From positions 62,001 through 126,000 of the forward strand of contig NZ_BNJJ01000013.1 in NCBI RefSeq assembly GCF_016587435.1: a DNA stretch of 64,000 nt, given 5' to 3'. The position numbers were made by a program, and so were the translations under genes. This DNA is from Dictyobacter formicarum (lineage in GTDB: Bacteria > Chloroflexota > Ktedonobacteria > Ktedonobacterales > Ktedonobacteraceae). Under the pieces are notes generated by a model, which was given only the letters and a program-made list of their open reading frames with translations, searched no databases and was not told where the DNA came from. Positions within the stretch are counted from its first letter, which is position 1, and the number at the start of each line of letters is the position of its first letter. Below are positions 53,098 to 62,422 of the stretch, in pieces.

Positions 53098-53982
53098 TCA
53101 GTGGGCACTTATATGCACAACAATCGCTGAGATGTTGTCTTCCCCACCGTTGGCATTTGCCAGGTCGATTAAGGTGTCGCAAATAGTTTGCGGACTATTC
53201 TGCTCTCCGAGCGCGTTGAGCAGATCCTGGTGCCGTATCATTTCCCACAATCCATCAGAACATAATAATAACTTGTCGCCAGGCTTGAGTTGTTGATGGA
53301 AAATGTCTACTTCTACATGCTTGTGACCCGCACCCAATGAGCGATAGATCAGGTTCCTTTGCGGATGCGTGTAGACATCTTCTGGTTCGATTTGCTTCGA
53401 CTCGACCAGGCGAGCAACCAGCGAGTGGTCCCTGGTGACAGGAGTTAAATTGTTCCCTCGTAACAGATACGTACGACTGTCGCCAACGTTGGCAATATAC
53501 GCCTGATCATTTTGAATTAGCGCTGCGGTAACAGTGCTACCCAGACCGCGGGCCGATGATTTTTTCTCACCATAGCCTACGATTGCTTTGTTGGCTTGTT
53601 GTATGGCGGACTCCAGTTGATCTCCGATTAAAGAAACCGCCTGCGTTTCAGGCAATTTCTGTGTTTTTTGACTTGTAGTCGAATTTGCAGGGGTAGAATT
53701 TAATTTAACAGTTTTATTTGGATCCAGCGCTGCTTTGTCTAGTTTGATGGTAGGCTGATCATGGACAGGCTTAAAGAAAAAATCTAACGCTTTACTGATT
53801 GTCTCCACGGCTAGCTTGCTCGCCACCTCTCCTGCCTTATAGCCTCCCATGCCGTCAGCCACAATGAATAAACCGCGATCGCCATCTTCTGAAGATTCCA
53901 CGCGCTTATAAGCATAATCTTCGTTCTGATCCCTTTGTTTCCCAACATCAGTTTTATCAGCAGCAGTAAGTTTTAAATGCAT
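53098..53982 (-). CDS. PP2C-type Ser/Thr phosphatase
   Basis: 294 residues: a single PP2C domain with metal ligands in KQRDQNEDYA, VADGMGGYKAGEVA, VGDSRTYLLRG, CSDGLWEM and GGEDNISAI. A Thr/Lys/Ser-rich insert of ~50 residues (~93-140) interrupts the fold after the first helices, longer than in PstP/Stp. No membrane anchor. First gene of the phospho-signalling operon, behind the promoter at 54032-54060; it resembles the stp gene that precedes prkC in Firmicutes. Confidence 0.94.
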   Translation of the reverse strand: MHLKLTAADKTDVGKQRDQNEDYAYKRVESSEDGDRGLFIVADGMGGYKAGEVASKLAVETISKALDFFFKPVHDQPTIKLDKAALDPNKTVKLNSTPANSTTSQKTQKLPETQAVSLIGDQLESAIQQANKAIVGYGEKKSSARGLGSTVTAALIQNDQAYIANVGDSRTYLLRGNNLTPVTRDHSLVARLVESKQIEPEDVYTHPQRNLIYRSLGAGHKHVEVDIFHQQLKPGDKLLLCSDGLWEMIRHQDLLNALGEQNSPQTICDTLIDLANANGGEDNISAIVVHISAH

Positions 53983-54031
53983 AATAAATTACCTCACCCA
54001 AGCAGGAGACTCCTCTGTCCGTTACATGTTC

Positions 54032-54060
54032 ACTATAGCATATAGGAGTATTCGTGACAA
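54032..54060 (-). promoter_or_regulatory. Promoter of the PP2C-kinase-vWA-FHA operon
   Basis: On the minus strand TTGTCA (54060-54055), 17-base spacer, TATAGT (54037-54032) with TGC in front as an extended -10. About 50 bases before the first gene. The gap 54061-54216 to der shows nothing else. Confidence 0.75.
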
Positions 54061-54216
54061 TTGCAGCATGCCCAATAACATAGTTCTATAATTATTGCAT
54101 GAATATGATGTACGACTCTATAGGATACATCATTTATACGCAGCAAAAAGCCGACGGTTGTAATGGTGATCTCTACCCGGGTAAGGTCTATTTCCAGACG
54201 CGCAGTGGTGCTGCCT

Positions 54217-55638
54217 TTAGCGTTTCTCGTCACGTTCTTTAGCGGAACGTGGTCTGAATTGCAGGCGAATGGCGGTACCTCTAAAACTAAAGGCTTCGCG
54301 CAGGCGATTCTCCAGATAGCGCTCATACGAGAAGTGGACCGCTTCGGTGTCATTGACGAAAAAGACGAAGGTGGGAGGATTGACCCGCGCCTGCGTCGCG
54401 TAGTAGATCTTCAATGGTTTGTGGCGAATGACGGTCGGGCTATGGCGGCGAGTGGCCTCCTGGACGAGTTCGTTGAGGCGCGAGGTGGGCACGCGCAGGT
54501 AGCGCATCTCGGCGATCTTAACGGCTGCTTCAAGAATCGATTTTACATGATAGCCTGTCTTAGCCGAGGCAAATACAATTGGTGCATAGGGAATGAATTT
54601 TAGTCCTTCAGCTAGAATATCACGATACTCTTCCGCGCTCTGAATCTCCTCATTGGGATGGGCGAATATGCCCTCGCGCTCGGCTTTGCGCTGCTCCTGG
54701 GCCAGGTCCCATTTGTTGACGACGACGATCACACCTTTAGCTTGATCGTGGATGGCGCCGGCAATGTGGGTGTCCTGGGCCGCCAGACCTTCGCTGGCAT
54801 CTAACATGAGGATGGAGACATCACTGCGCTCAATGGCACGCTCTGAACGAAGCACGCTATACTTTTCGACGCCAGCGCCAATGCGACCACGGCGGCGAAT
54901 ACCAGCGGTATCGACCAGGCGGATCTTGCGCCCTTCAAATTCGATGGTGGTGTCGATCGCATCGCGGGTGGTGCCCGGAACATCGCTGACGATGGAGCGC
55001 TGCGAACCAGTAATGGCGTTCAATAAAGAAGATTTGCCCACGTTTGGACGCCCAACGATGGAGATACGAATGATGTCTTCATCTTCCTCTTCTTCCATCT
55101 CTTCCGCTGGCGGCAACTCTTCCACAATACGGTCCAGTAGATCACCAGTACCCACGCCCTGAATTGATGAGATCACGATGGGTTCACCCAGACCCAGGCT
55201 GTAGAATTCGACCGCGTCCATACGGCGGTCTTTGTTGTCGGCCTTGTTGGCGGTCACAATGACGGGCTTTTGGGTCTGCCGCAGTTGGTGGGCCACGTCT
55301 TCGTCGGCGGCGGTGATACCAGAGCGGGCATCAACCATAAACACAATCACATCTGCCTCTTCAATAGCCAGTTGGGCCTGCGACATCACGTGATTCATCA
55401 GATCACCAGGTTGACCATGCAAACCGACCTGCCCCACAGGTATACCATTACCTAGCTCCAGACCGCCGGTATCGATCAAGGTAAATTCACGTCCGTTCCA
55501 GTCGGTATCTCCGTAGAGGCGATCACGGGTAGTGCCCGGCATATCTTCAACAATGGCGAGGCGCTCGCCAATCATACGATTAAAAAATGTGGATTTGCCG
55601 ACGTTTGGTCGGCCAACAATAGCAACAAGCGGCTTCAT
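54217..55638 (-). CDS. der: Ribosome-assembly GTPase Der (EngA)
   Basis: Essential GTPase for 50S subunit assembly. 473 residues from ATG 55638 (ggagggg upstream). Two tandem G domains: GRPNVGKST (~8-16), DTGGL, NKAD in the first; after an acidic linker (EEMEEEEDED, ~185) GRPNVGKSS, DTAGIRRRG and NKWD in the second; then the C-terminal KH domain (FVFFVNDTEAVHFSYERYLENR...). Full length and intact. Its upstream gap contains repeats. Confidence 0.96.
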   Translation of the reverse strand: MKPLVAIVGRPNVGKSTFFNRMIGERLAIVEDMPGTTRDRLYGDTDWNGREFTLIDTGGLELGNGIPVGQVGLHGQPGDLMNHVMSQAQLAIEEADVIVFMVDARSGITAADEDVAHQLRQTQKPVIVTANKADNKDRRMDAVEFYSLGLGEPIVISSIQGVGTGDLLDRIVEELPPAEEMEEEEDEDIIRISIVGRPNVGKSSLLNAITGSQRSIVSDVPGTTRDAIDTTIEFEGRKIRLVDTAGIRRRGRIGAGVEKYSVLRSERAIERSDVSILMLDASEGLAAQDTHIAGAIHDQAKGVIVVVNKWDLAQEQRKAEREGIFAHPNEEIQSAEEYRDILAEGLKFIPYAPIVFASAKTGYHVKSILEAAVKIAEMRYLRVPTSRLNELVQEATRRHSPTVIRHKPLKIYYATQARVNPPTFVFFVNDTEAVHFSYERYLENRLREAFSFRGTAIRLQFRPRSAKERDEKR

Positions 55639-56075
55639 AAATGCCCCTCCACCCTTTCCTGGTGCAAAACAATCCTCAATCGCGTACCCGCGCCCCTTCC
55701 GGACGCAGCGCATGGGTATTATAACACAATCTATCGTCGCCCTTTGCGGACATTGCATTTTATGTAATCAAAAGAAGAATCACCGTAGGTGCTGGGCTTA
55801 CCCCAGCTTGCCACCCGCCGCAGCGTGGTGGCCCTGTTGATCATGCCCCCAGCATGCTCGCCCTCGTCGTTCAGTCCCTCATGGCGGTTTCTGTGCCCAA
55901 AAAGGAAGGTTCCTTTTGGGCACCGCGTGGGGGAAGAAGTAATGCCGCGAGAAGCATTATCGCTGGGATACAGGGCCCCACAAACGGTGGGGCAAGCGAC
56001 CGCAAGGGTCGTACCTACGGTCTCGCGTTTCCAAGGGAGCGTCTCTCTGGCGAAATATACATATCTATCTCAAGG
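55639..56075. repeat. Gap with a 14-15-bp hairpin and a segment shared with element H, element M
   Basis: Holds gtgcccaaaaaggaa / ttccttttgggcac (55893-55907 and 55910-55923, one bulged A), several smaller hairpins (ccccac-aaac-ggtgggg near 55977-55993; gcgaccgcaagggtcg), and gcccccagcatgctc at 55844-55858, the inverse of a segment after the box of element H near 23.6 kb. No coding frame of merit. Likely the 3' region of prs. Confidence 0.55.
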
Positions 56076-57014
56076 TTACCAAAACAATTCAGATACCGAA
56101 CGACCATCATGGATGCGACTGATGGTACCAGCTATGAGTTCCGCTACAGAGAGTACTGTCAGATTGGGCAAAAGTTCAGGCTCAGGAGATGGAATGGAAT
56201 CGGTAATCACAATCTCTTTAATAGGGGCCTTTCTGAGACGTTCAAGGGCCGAGCCAGAAAAAATGCCATGAGTGACACAGCAATAAATGTCTAGCGCCCC
56301 TCCTTCGTGTACGACGCGCACTGCCTGGGTGAGTGAACCGGCCGTGTCAATCTCATCATCCACAATCAATACATTGCGACCTTCAACGTTGCCAATGATA
56401 CCCATAGCCTCAGTCATACCATTATTCCCTAAACGCCGCTTCTCAACTATTGCCAGAGGTGCATCCAATCGGTCCGCCAGTTTTCGTGCCTTTTTAGCAA
56501 AGCCTTCATCCGCCGATACAACGGTAAAGTTCTGGAGGTCCTTATCAACAAAATAGCGCGCCTGCGTAATCTGGGCCGTCAACTCATCAACTGGAATATT
56601 AAAAAAACCCTGGATCTGCCCGGCGTGCATATCCATGGTCAAAACTCTATCAGCGCCCGCAACTGTAATGCAATCAGCGATCAGCCGCGCCGTAATGGGT
56701 ACCCGGGGCTGATCTTTTTTGTCTGTACGTCCATACGCATAGTAAGGAATCACTGCAGTAATGCGGGCTGCCGATGCACGTTTCAATGCATCAAGCATGA
56801 TCAGCAATTCCATAATTGAACGATTAACGGGTGTACTGAACGGCTGAATTACAAAAACATCACGGCCACGAACGTTTTCGTTAATTTTGACAAAAATATT
56901 CTCGTTACTGAATTGAAACACATCTGCATCTCCTAGAGGAATTCGCAGATGTCGACATATGGCTGCTGCCAGCGGACGGTTTGCGTTCCCGCTGAAGATA
57001 CTCAAGTCGTCCAA
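56076..57014 (-). CDS. prs: Ribose-phosphate pyrophosphokinase
   Basis: Makes PRPP from ribose-5-phosphate and ATP, supplying nucleotide and amino acid synthesis (including the hpt reaction). 312 residues: MDDLSIFSGNANRPLAAAICR opening, DMHAGQIQGFF, ATP-site YYAYGRTDKKDQPR, and the PRPP loop VLIVDDEIDTAGSL. Starts with TTG at 57014, supported by aggagg 7 bases upstream and by the family N-terminus. Single-gene unit by spacing. Confidence 0.96.
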   Translation of the reverse strand: MDDLSIFSGNANRPLAAAICRHLRIPLGDADVFQFSNENIFVKINENVRGRDVFVIQPFSTPVNRSIMELLIMLDALKRASAARITAVIPYYAYGRTDKKDQPRVPITARLIADCITVAGADRVLTMDMHAGQIQGFFNIPVDELTAQITQARYFVDKDLQNFTVVSADEGFAKKARKLADRLDAPLAIVEKRRLGNNGMTEAMGIIGNVEGRNVLIVDDEIDTAGSLTQAVRVVHEGGALDIYCCVTHGIFSGSALERLRKAPIKEIVITDSIPSPEPELLPNLTVLSVAELIAGTISRIHDGRSVSELFW

Positions 57015-57101
57015 AATGCACCTCCTGGTAGCAAAAAGTATATCACATTGCTAGCCGGTGTGGTAGATTGCTTCGAGGTTTAATAGCTGTGTTTATCTCA
57101 C

Positions 57102-58952
57102 CTAAAGGTTAACAGCTGTCTCCGGTACCCAGGCCTGGCGGTGATTAAAATTGATTTCGTACCAGTAGTTATTCTTATCGTCCTGCACGCCAAATGCGGA
57201 GACAAAGATGGCTCTCTGGGGCGCGTCACCGATTTGATAGTCATTTTTTTGTTCGGGCTTGCCATATACTTTGGTCGCGGTTCCAAGGGCAATCAGCATG
57301 CCCATTCCACGACTGATAGAACCCGGGGGTACAGCCAGCCAGACCTGGCGGGCGCTGCATAAATGGCTCGGCTTCTTATCCTTGAGATGGGACTCCACGC
57401 CATACCAGATCTGATACATCGCCATACCTGTGCTGGCCTGGTCCATGGCGACATTAGTATAGGCGTAGCTGATACCGGGCTCAATATTGCTGGTCTCATC
57501 GGTGATGCTGTGGCCGGCGTGTGGCACTAATCCTGAATTCGTACTAGGACCGTTGTAGAGGGAAAAGAAATTGTAATTGGCCTCCGTCTCTTGGCCGCCC
57601 GAACCAACGGGCACGCGATTAAATGGCGGGTCGACTGAAATGACATTAGCGCTGAAGGCGGTATGACGAGCATCAGGGGTGTCCTGCGCACCGATCAGAC
57701 TAAAATAATAGCCCCATAACCAGTACGGTCCGGGATCGACATGGTTAGGCATCAGGGCCACCGAGGGTGCGGGTACGTCGCCATGGCCAATAATATGAGC
57801 ACGATCAAACGGCAAATGATATTTCTTGAGCAGATAGGCTACCAGTTTGGCCGAGGCCAGGTACATGGCGGCATTATACCATTGATAGCCCGTGGCGGCA
57901 TATCCGGCATGCTCGATGCCAATGGCGCGCTGGTTATACCAATAATTTCCCATGTGATAGGCGATATCGGTATCGTGCATGATCTGATAGACCGTCCCAT
58001 CAGTATCCACGACATAATGGGTGCTGACAGCGGCTTTGACATTGTGGAAATAGTTGATGGCGTCCATGGCGCTGCCTTCAATGTCGTGAATGCCCACAAA
58101 ATCAACGGGATAGTCCGCTGGCCTGTCAGAGCTTTCGTAGGTACAGGGTGCGTTGTCATCGACACTATTGCAATCAAATTTATTGGCATCCAGGATGCAA
58201 TCGATGGCACCGGGATAATCGGTATTGCCATCCCGCGAACAGCCTTTGGGTAAGGCTGCGCTGTCTGGCTGCATAATTTGCGAGTGGCTCGAGCGGCTCA
58301 TGGCCCCAATAGGTTTATAATGCTTTGTGGCCGAGATTGGCATGGCAGAAATGCGTGGAACGACGTGCTGAGCCGCCAGGGTCACTATTTCACCCTTCTC
58401 TGCTCTGGCCACGAATCCCTGATTGATGATCTTATAAACGGCGTCGGCATACATCTGGCCAACCGCCGCCGAAGAGGCACCGCTATACATACTCAGCACT
58501 TTATACCAGGCATCCAGGGCCTTTGCGGGAGCGCGACCGGAAGAAAGTTGCCGCCAATAGTCGCGCAGGGCCGCCGCTCCACCTCTGATATTCGTGGCTA
58601 GATCCGTCTTGAGGACCGCTGGATCAGCCCTGAGATCTCTGGCGGCCAGCATTAAACTGGAGTTGCGGTGCGTCGTCATCAGGTGCATGCATCCATATCC
58701 TCCATCGATACTTGGTGTCCCCCCATGATTGCTCAGGCGGCCCTCCATGTAGCAGAGCGCTTTTAGCAACGGGACCGGCACAGCAAATTCAGCAGCGGCT
58801 TGCGCAAAAACCTGATTGAGGTTGCCGGCCGCGTGAACCTGCGGCTCATGGCTGCTCCACATTCCCTTTAACACGCTGGCGCTGACCAGCAATCCGACAA
58901 GCACGAGTACAGGGAAAGAGCGATATGGTCTGAGAAGATTTTGTATGCACAT
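57102..58952 (-). CDS. Exported muralytic enzyme: lysozyme-like domain fused to N-acetylmuramoyl-L-alanine amidase
   Basis: 616 residues from ATG 58952; a TTG at 59000 would add 16. Signal peptide (~10-28, FPVLVLVGLLVSASVL), a lytic-transglycosylase/lysozyme-like region (~40-165; FAVPVPLLKALCYMEGRLSNH with a Glu, YGCMHLM), a basic linker, a PGRP/amidase_2 domain (~265-430) with zinc-ligand candidates in GIHDIEGS, IIGHGDVP and NHVDPGP, and a C-terminal SH3-like region (~450-616). It would cleave cell-wall peptidoglycan outside the membrane. The lysozyme-like assignment is from motif order and less certain than the amidase. Confidence 0.82.
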   Translation of the reverse strand: MCIQNLLRPYRSFPVLVLVGLLVSASVLKGMWSSHEPQVHAAGNLNQVFAQAAAEFAVPVPLLKALCYMEGRLSNHGGTPSIDGGYGCMHLMTTHRNSSLMLAARDLRADPAVLKTDLATNIRGGAAALRDYWRQLSSGRAPAKALDAWYKVLSMYSGASSAAVGQMYADAVYKIINQGFVARAEKGEIVTLAAQHVVPRISAMPISATKHYKPIGAMSRSSHSQIMQPDSAALPKGCSRDGNTDYPGAIDCILDANKFDCNSVDDNAPCTYESSDRPADYPVDFVGIHDIEGSAMDAINYFHNVKAAVSTHYVVDTDGTVYQIMHDTDIAYHMGNYWYNQRAIGIEHAGYAATGYQWYNAAMYLASAKLVAYLLKKYHLPFDRAHIIGHGDVPAPSVALMPNHVDPGPYWLWGYYFSLIGAQDTPDARHTAFSANVISVDPPFNRVPVGSGGQETEANYNFFSLYNGPSTNSGLVPHAGHSITDETSNIEPGISYAYTNVAMDQASTGMAMYQIWYGVESHLKDKKPSHLCSARQVWLAVPPGSISRGMGMLIALGTATKVYGKPEQKNDYQIGDAPQRAIFVSAFGVQDDKNNYWYEINFNHRQAWVPETAVNL

Positions 58953-59310
58953 ACAGGAGATTCTTTCTCTAAACTGCAAAAGATTATTATTGGAGAACAA
59001 ACAACTACTAACACTACCATTATGATTGCGGTCAAAAACCTGATGAGGTAAAAAAATGCGTCAGCAGAGGATGTAAGAAGAGGGTTGCGGGCGCCTGTAC
59101 GCGGCTAAAGGCGGATTCAACGCTGGCTTACGGGCAACGGTCCGGTTGTGGACCGAGAAGAGATACTCTTGTATATATAGGAAAAAGGGGGAAACAGCGC
59201 GACGCGAAAGATCTATAAATATGAATATAAATAGAATGCCCGGAACTCGCAGCACCGGCATGCCACGCTCCAGGCAGTATTTGCCGCTTATAAAAAACGA
59301 ATAAGTGCCG
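58953..59310. other. Intergenic region between minus-strand genes
   Basis: About 360 bases with no credible gene. Near 59085-59155 are GC-rich imperfect inverted stretches but none as long or perfect as the listed elements; the promoter of the muralytic enzyme presumably lies at 58960-59050. Confidence 0.4.
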
Positions 59311-59808
59311 CTAGTTTGTTGGTTCTTCGGGGCTGGAGATCAGAATGCTCAGGAAACGCCGCACAGCCCAGAAGATCAGCCAGTAAATGAGCATCGCAAT
59401 CAATGTCGACCATTCAAATTCCTGGCCACCCTGTACCTTTAATGAATTGACGATATTAGAAAAAGGGAACAGAACAATGTCTGTCAACGAGTACAAAAAT
59501 CCCACGAATAAATTTGCCTGTAACGCACCAATCAGTTTCAGGAAAAAACGTATGATCAGCGTTACCTCAAGTACAACCAGAAACCACTGAAGAAAATCGT
59601 TCAATTTACCAATCGCATAACGAACCGTTCGAGCCTCTTCCTGGCGTGTCTCTGCGTTCTCGACCTCTGCATCCGTCTCGCGCGGAGGCACTGCAGGCAT
59701 AGGCGGTGGTACGGCCCTGGGCGGCAGGTCCGCCATACGCTCGCGCTGAGGTAGCACATCAGTCGGTTGGGCACGAGTAGGTTCATCGGGATACGGATTA
59801 TTAGGCAT
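59311..59808 (-). CDS. YggT-family membrane protein
   Basis: 165 residues from ATG 59808, with gggagg 8 bases upstream (the longer frame to 59871 has no site). An ~80-residue Pro/Arg/Glu-rich cytoplasmic N-terminus, then two membrane helices (~85-115, FLQWFLVVLEVTLIIRFFLKL, and ~135-160) around LFVGFLYSLTDIVLFPFSNIV. YggT proteins are linked to cell division and envelope, role poorly defined. Followed by the DUF2079-like gene (upstream by transcription), 80 bases away. Confidence 0.8.
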   Translation of the reverse strand: MPNNPYPDEPTRAQPTDVLPQRERMADLPPRAVPPPMPAVPPRETDAEVENAETRQEEARTVRYAIGKLNDFLQWFLVVLEVTLIIRFFLKLIGALQANLFVGFLYSLTDIVLFPFSNIVNSLKVQGGQEFEWSTLIAMLIYWLIFWAVRRFLSILISSPEEPTN

Positions 59809-59889
59809 CCTGCAATCCTCCCATCTGTTAGTCAAGTTCGCGCAAACACGTAAGAACAGCATATACCACACAAATTATAGCACTCTTTT

Positions 59890-61665
59890 TTACCGCTGCG
59901 CTATATTTTTCTCTCTTACCAGCAGTATAACTCCGTCCGCCTGTGCAATGGGCTTGAATTCTCCTGTGCGCTGTATCTGATTTAATACATCCAGGAAATT
60001 ATCTGAATAGCTTTTATTCTCAGGAGATGCATTATCCAGGTCTACAATCACGTAATCCACCAGCTTGTCCTGACCACGCGTAAAGGTGGCCACGGTTAGC
60101 TCGGGAAACACTGTTACATAGCGCCTCTCCGTCAGGTGCGGATTGATATTGCCTCCCGCCGATACGACCGCATCGGGCGGAATCATATCCAATAGTTGCT
60201 GGATGTGTTGTTCACGCGGCCCCGGATTATGGTCGGCCAGAAAACTATTTAAAAGCGGCCAGACCACTACAATATTTAATACGATCATACAGACAAACCA
60301 GACGGAGAGCGCTCCCTGTAACCAGGATGCGGGTATATAGGAGGCCAGGTCCTTCATGCGCAGGTGCATGAGTTGTCTGCATTGTTGCCAGCCGCGCAGT
60401 AGCGAGGAGAGGTGGAGATGGGCAACCAGCCAGCGCCAGCCTATGATCAACCAGGACCAGATGCGAATGGCGTTTTTCCGCAGCCAGGGCCGCAAAGCGG
60501 CTGTGCCTGGCAGGGGTTTTCCAATGCCATAGGTCTTGCGGCCCAGCACCACGTCTTCACGATAGAGCTGCTGCTCGGTTGTCTCTTCGCGCAAACCATA
60601 CCAGTAAAAGTAGAGGCGCCGCGCCCCGTGGATAGCTGCAACAATCACAAATGGAATAATGGCCGCATGATAGTGATAGACCCCATTGTGCTGGAACGAT
60701 TCAGAGGTCAGCAGGTTGATAGCCAGCGAAGGAAGAGTTGGAAGCAACCATTCAGGCGCCAGCAGGGCGATAAAACCAGTGCTACGCAACAAGCTAGCCA
60801 GATAGTAAATGCGGTCCAGCGTAATCAAGACCCCAAAGACAATCCAGGGATGGCTCAAGATATTGAAGATGGCCGCCACTGGGGAGGGTCCTAGTGCCTC
60901 ATAGCGATACCAGTAGTTGTCCTGCTGCGCTCCCACATTGAAGTGTGGCTTGATCACCAGGAATGCCAGCAGCGTCCAGATGATGCCACCAACAAAGACT
61001 ACCGCCCCCAGGCGAGGTATACGATACTTCCAGATCGCTACCAGTGCCAGCAGGGCCACCACTGAACCCATCTCTTCTTTACAGGCGGCCACCAGAATAC
61101 ACAGAATTACAAACCAGACATGCTTGCGATAGGTCAGCGCCAGTACAGCGTAGAGCAAGAGTGGGGTAACCAGGGTCACGGGATGGAAATCAAAAAGATT
61201 TTCGCCCAGAACGGCGGGCGCCAGCAGATAGCCAAGCACCATCACAGGCGCCAGTAGCGGCAGCGTTGGCAACGACTTGCGCGTCAATACAAAGACCGGC
61301 AACGCTCCGGCTGCCAGCATCACGGTCTGAAAAATCAACAGAATACGAGGGTCAGCGCCAAAGGCATACAGGCCGGCCAACAACAAAAAGATTGGCTCTA
61401 CATGCTGGGCCAGGCGAATCGGCGCTCCATACCAGTTATCCGAATGATTGGTAAATTCGACGAAATGGCCATGCAGCGTATTCCAGGTTGCCTGGTCCAT
61501 ATTTCCCAGGTCGAAAGCCGTAGCCTTAAAGACAGCGTAGCGCAAAACGGATTGATCGCCCAATATGATCATATAGGCAACCACCATCAGCAACAGTAGC
61601 AACCAGGCAATACGTTTTTGTGCCAGTAGTGAAAAGTATGAACCAAAGCTTACACGTTTTATCAT
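59890..61665 (-). CDS. Large polytopic membrane protein, DUF2079-like
   Basis: 591 residues with about ten membrane helices spread over residues 15-360 and one near 475-495, and an extracytoplasmic C-terminal domain (~500-585). An early charged segment FDLGNMDQATWNTLHGHFV and HVEPIFLLLAGLYAF resemble DUF2079 proteins, which look like GT-C-type glycosyltransferases. No catalytic assignment can be made from sequence. A basic cytoplasmic loop (~365-460) is long. ATG with gggaag upstream. Confidence 0.8.
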   Translation of the reverse strand: MIKRVSFGSYFSLLAQKRIAWLLLLLMVVAYMIILGDQSVLRYAVFKATAFDLGNMDQATWNTLHGHFVEFTNHSDNWYGAPIRLAQHVEPIFLLLAGLYAFGADPRILLIFQTVMLAAGALPVFVLTRKSLPTLPLLAPVMVLGYLLAPAVLGENLFDFHPVTLVTPLLLYAVLALTYRKHVWFVILCILVAACKEEMGSVVALLALVAIWKYRIPRLGAVVFVGGIIWTLLAFLVIKPHFNVGAQQDNYWYRYEALGPSPVAAIFNILSHPWIVFGVLITLDRIYYLASLLRSTGFIALLAPEWLLPTLPSLAINLLTSESFQHNGVYHYHAAIIPFVIVAAIHGARRLYFYWYGLREETTEQQLYREDVVLGRKTYGIGKPLPGTAALRPWLRKNAIRIWSWLIIGWRWLVAHLHLSSLLRGWQQCRQLMHLRMKDLASYIPASWLQGALSVWFVCMIVLNIVVVWPLLNSFLADHNPGPREQHIQQLLDMIPPDAVVSAGGNINPHLTERRYVTVFPELTVATFTRGQDKLVDYVIVDLDNASPENKSYSDNFLDVLNQIQRTGEFKPIAQADGVILLVREKNIAQR

Positions 61666-61708
61666 GTTCTTCCCGAATACACATGCAATATGCGTACATA
61701 TAATAGCA

Positions 61709-62308
61709 TCAAATCGCTATAACCGAATTATAAACCCCTATTGCGACTAAAATCATAATGACCCAGACAATCACAAACTCAGGCCAGCTGCCAGTGCGGA
61801 AGCGCCAATGAGAGTCAGGGGGAAAACCAAAACGCTGTTTGAGGGGCCAGAGCAATGGGACGCCTCCTAGCGTCAACGCATCTGCTGCGATATGGAAAAT
61901 GCAGCCAAACAGGACGCCAAAGAAGAAGACATGCGAACTGGAAACAAATTGAGCGGGAAACTGATATCCTCGGAGTTCCAGCAGGTAGCTTACCACTCGC
62001 TCCAGACCGATAGCAAGCAATGACCCAAAAGCCAGCCCCATTAAGCTATGAAAAAATGTTCGATGTCCCGCCAGCTTCTGGATACCTTTGCTGATCACAC
62101 CCAGCTTTTGGCCCAGAGTACTACGCGCATTGTCAATATCCGGCAATAGTGCCCCTAATCCAACAGCAAAGTAATAAACCCCTTTATCTATCAGCAGGTT
62201 CAGGGAAACATCATGTGCCCCCGTGAGCGGTGGACCGCTCAAATGAAATAAGCTATCTATGACAACGCCCGCGGCGAGGCCAACTAAGAGATGAGAGCGA
62301 CCTTGCAT
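61709..62308 (-). CDS. DUF457/YdjM-like membrane protein
   Basis: 199 residues: MQGRSHLLVGLAAGVVIDSL opening with the conserved HLLVG, ALLPDIDNARSTLGQK (Asp pair) and HRTFFHSLMGLAFGS, typical of the LexA-regulated YdjM / metal-dependent hydrolase-like membrane family. About five hydrophobic helices. The His/Asp motifs suggest a metal site but the reaction is unknown. aaagga ribosome site. Next to the suf genes but separated by a terminator palindrome. Confidence 0.85.
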   Translation of the reverse strand: MQGRSHLLVGLAAGVVIDSLFHLSGPPLTGAHDVSLNLLIDKGVYYFAVGLGALLPDIDNARSTLGQKLGVISKGIQKLAGHRTFFHSLMGLAFGSLLAIGLERVVSYLLELRGYQFPAQFVSSSHVFFFGVLFGCIFHIAADALTLGGVPLLWPLKQRFGFPPDSHWRFRTGSWPEFVIVWVIMILVAIGVYNSVIAI

Positions 62309-62422
62309 TTAGCATCCTTTCAATGGCGAGAAAATAGATATTGTCACAGAAATTGTATGGTGCTCTTCTGTAACTGTCAATAGCGGCTGAGAAGGATGGT
62401 GTGGTCCCGGGATGACTCATAT

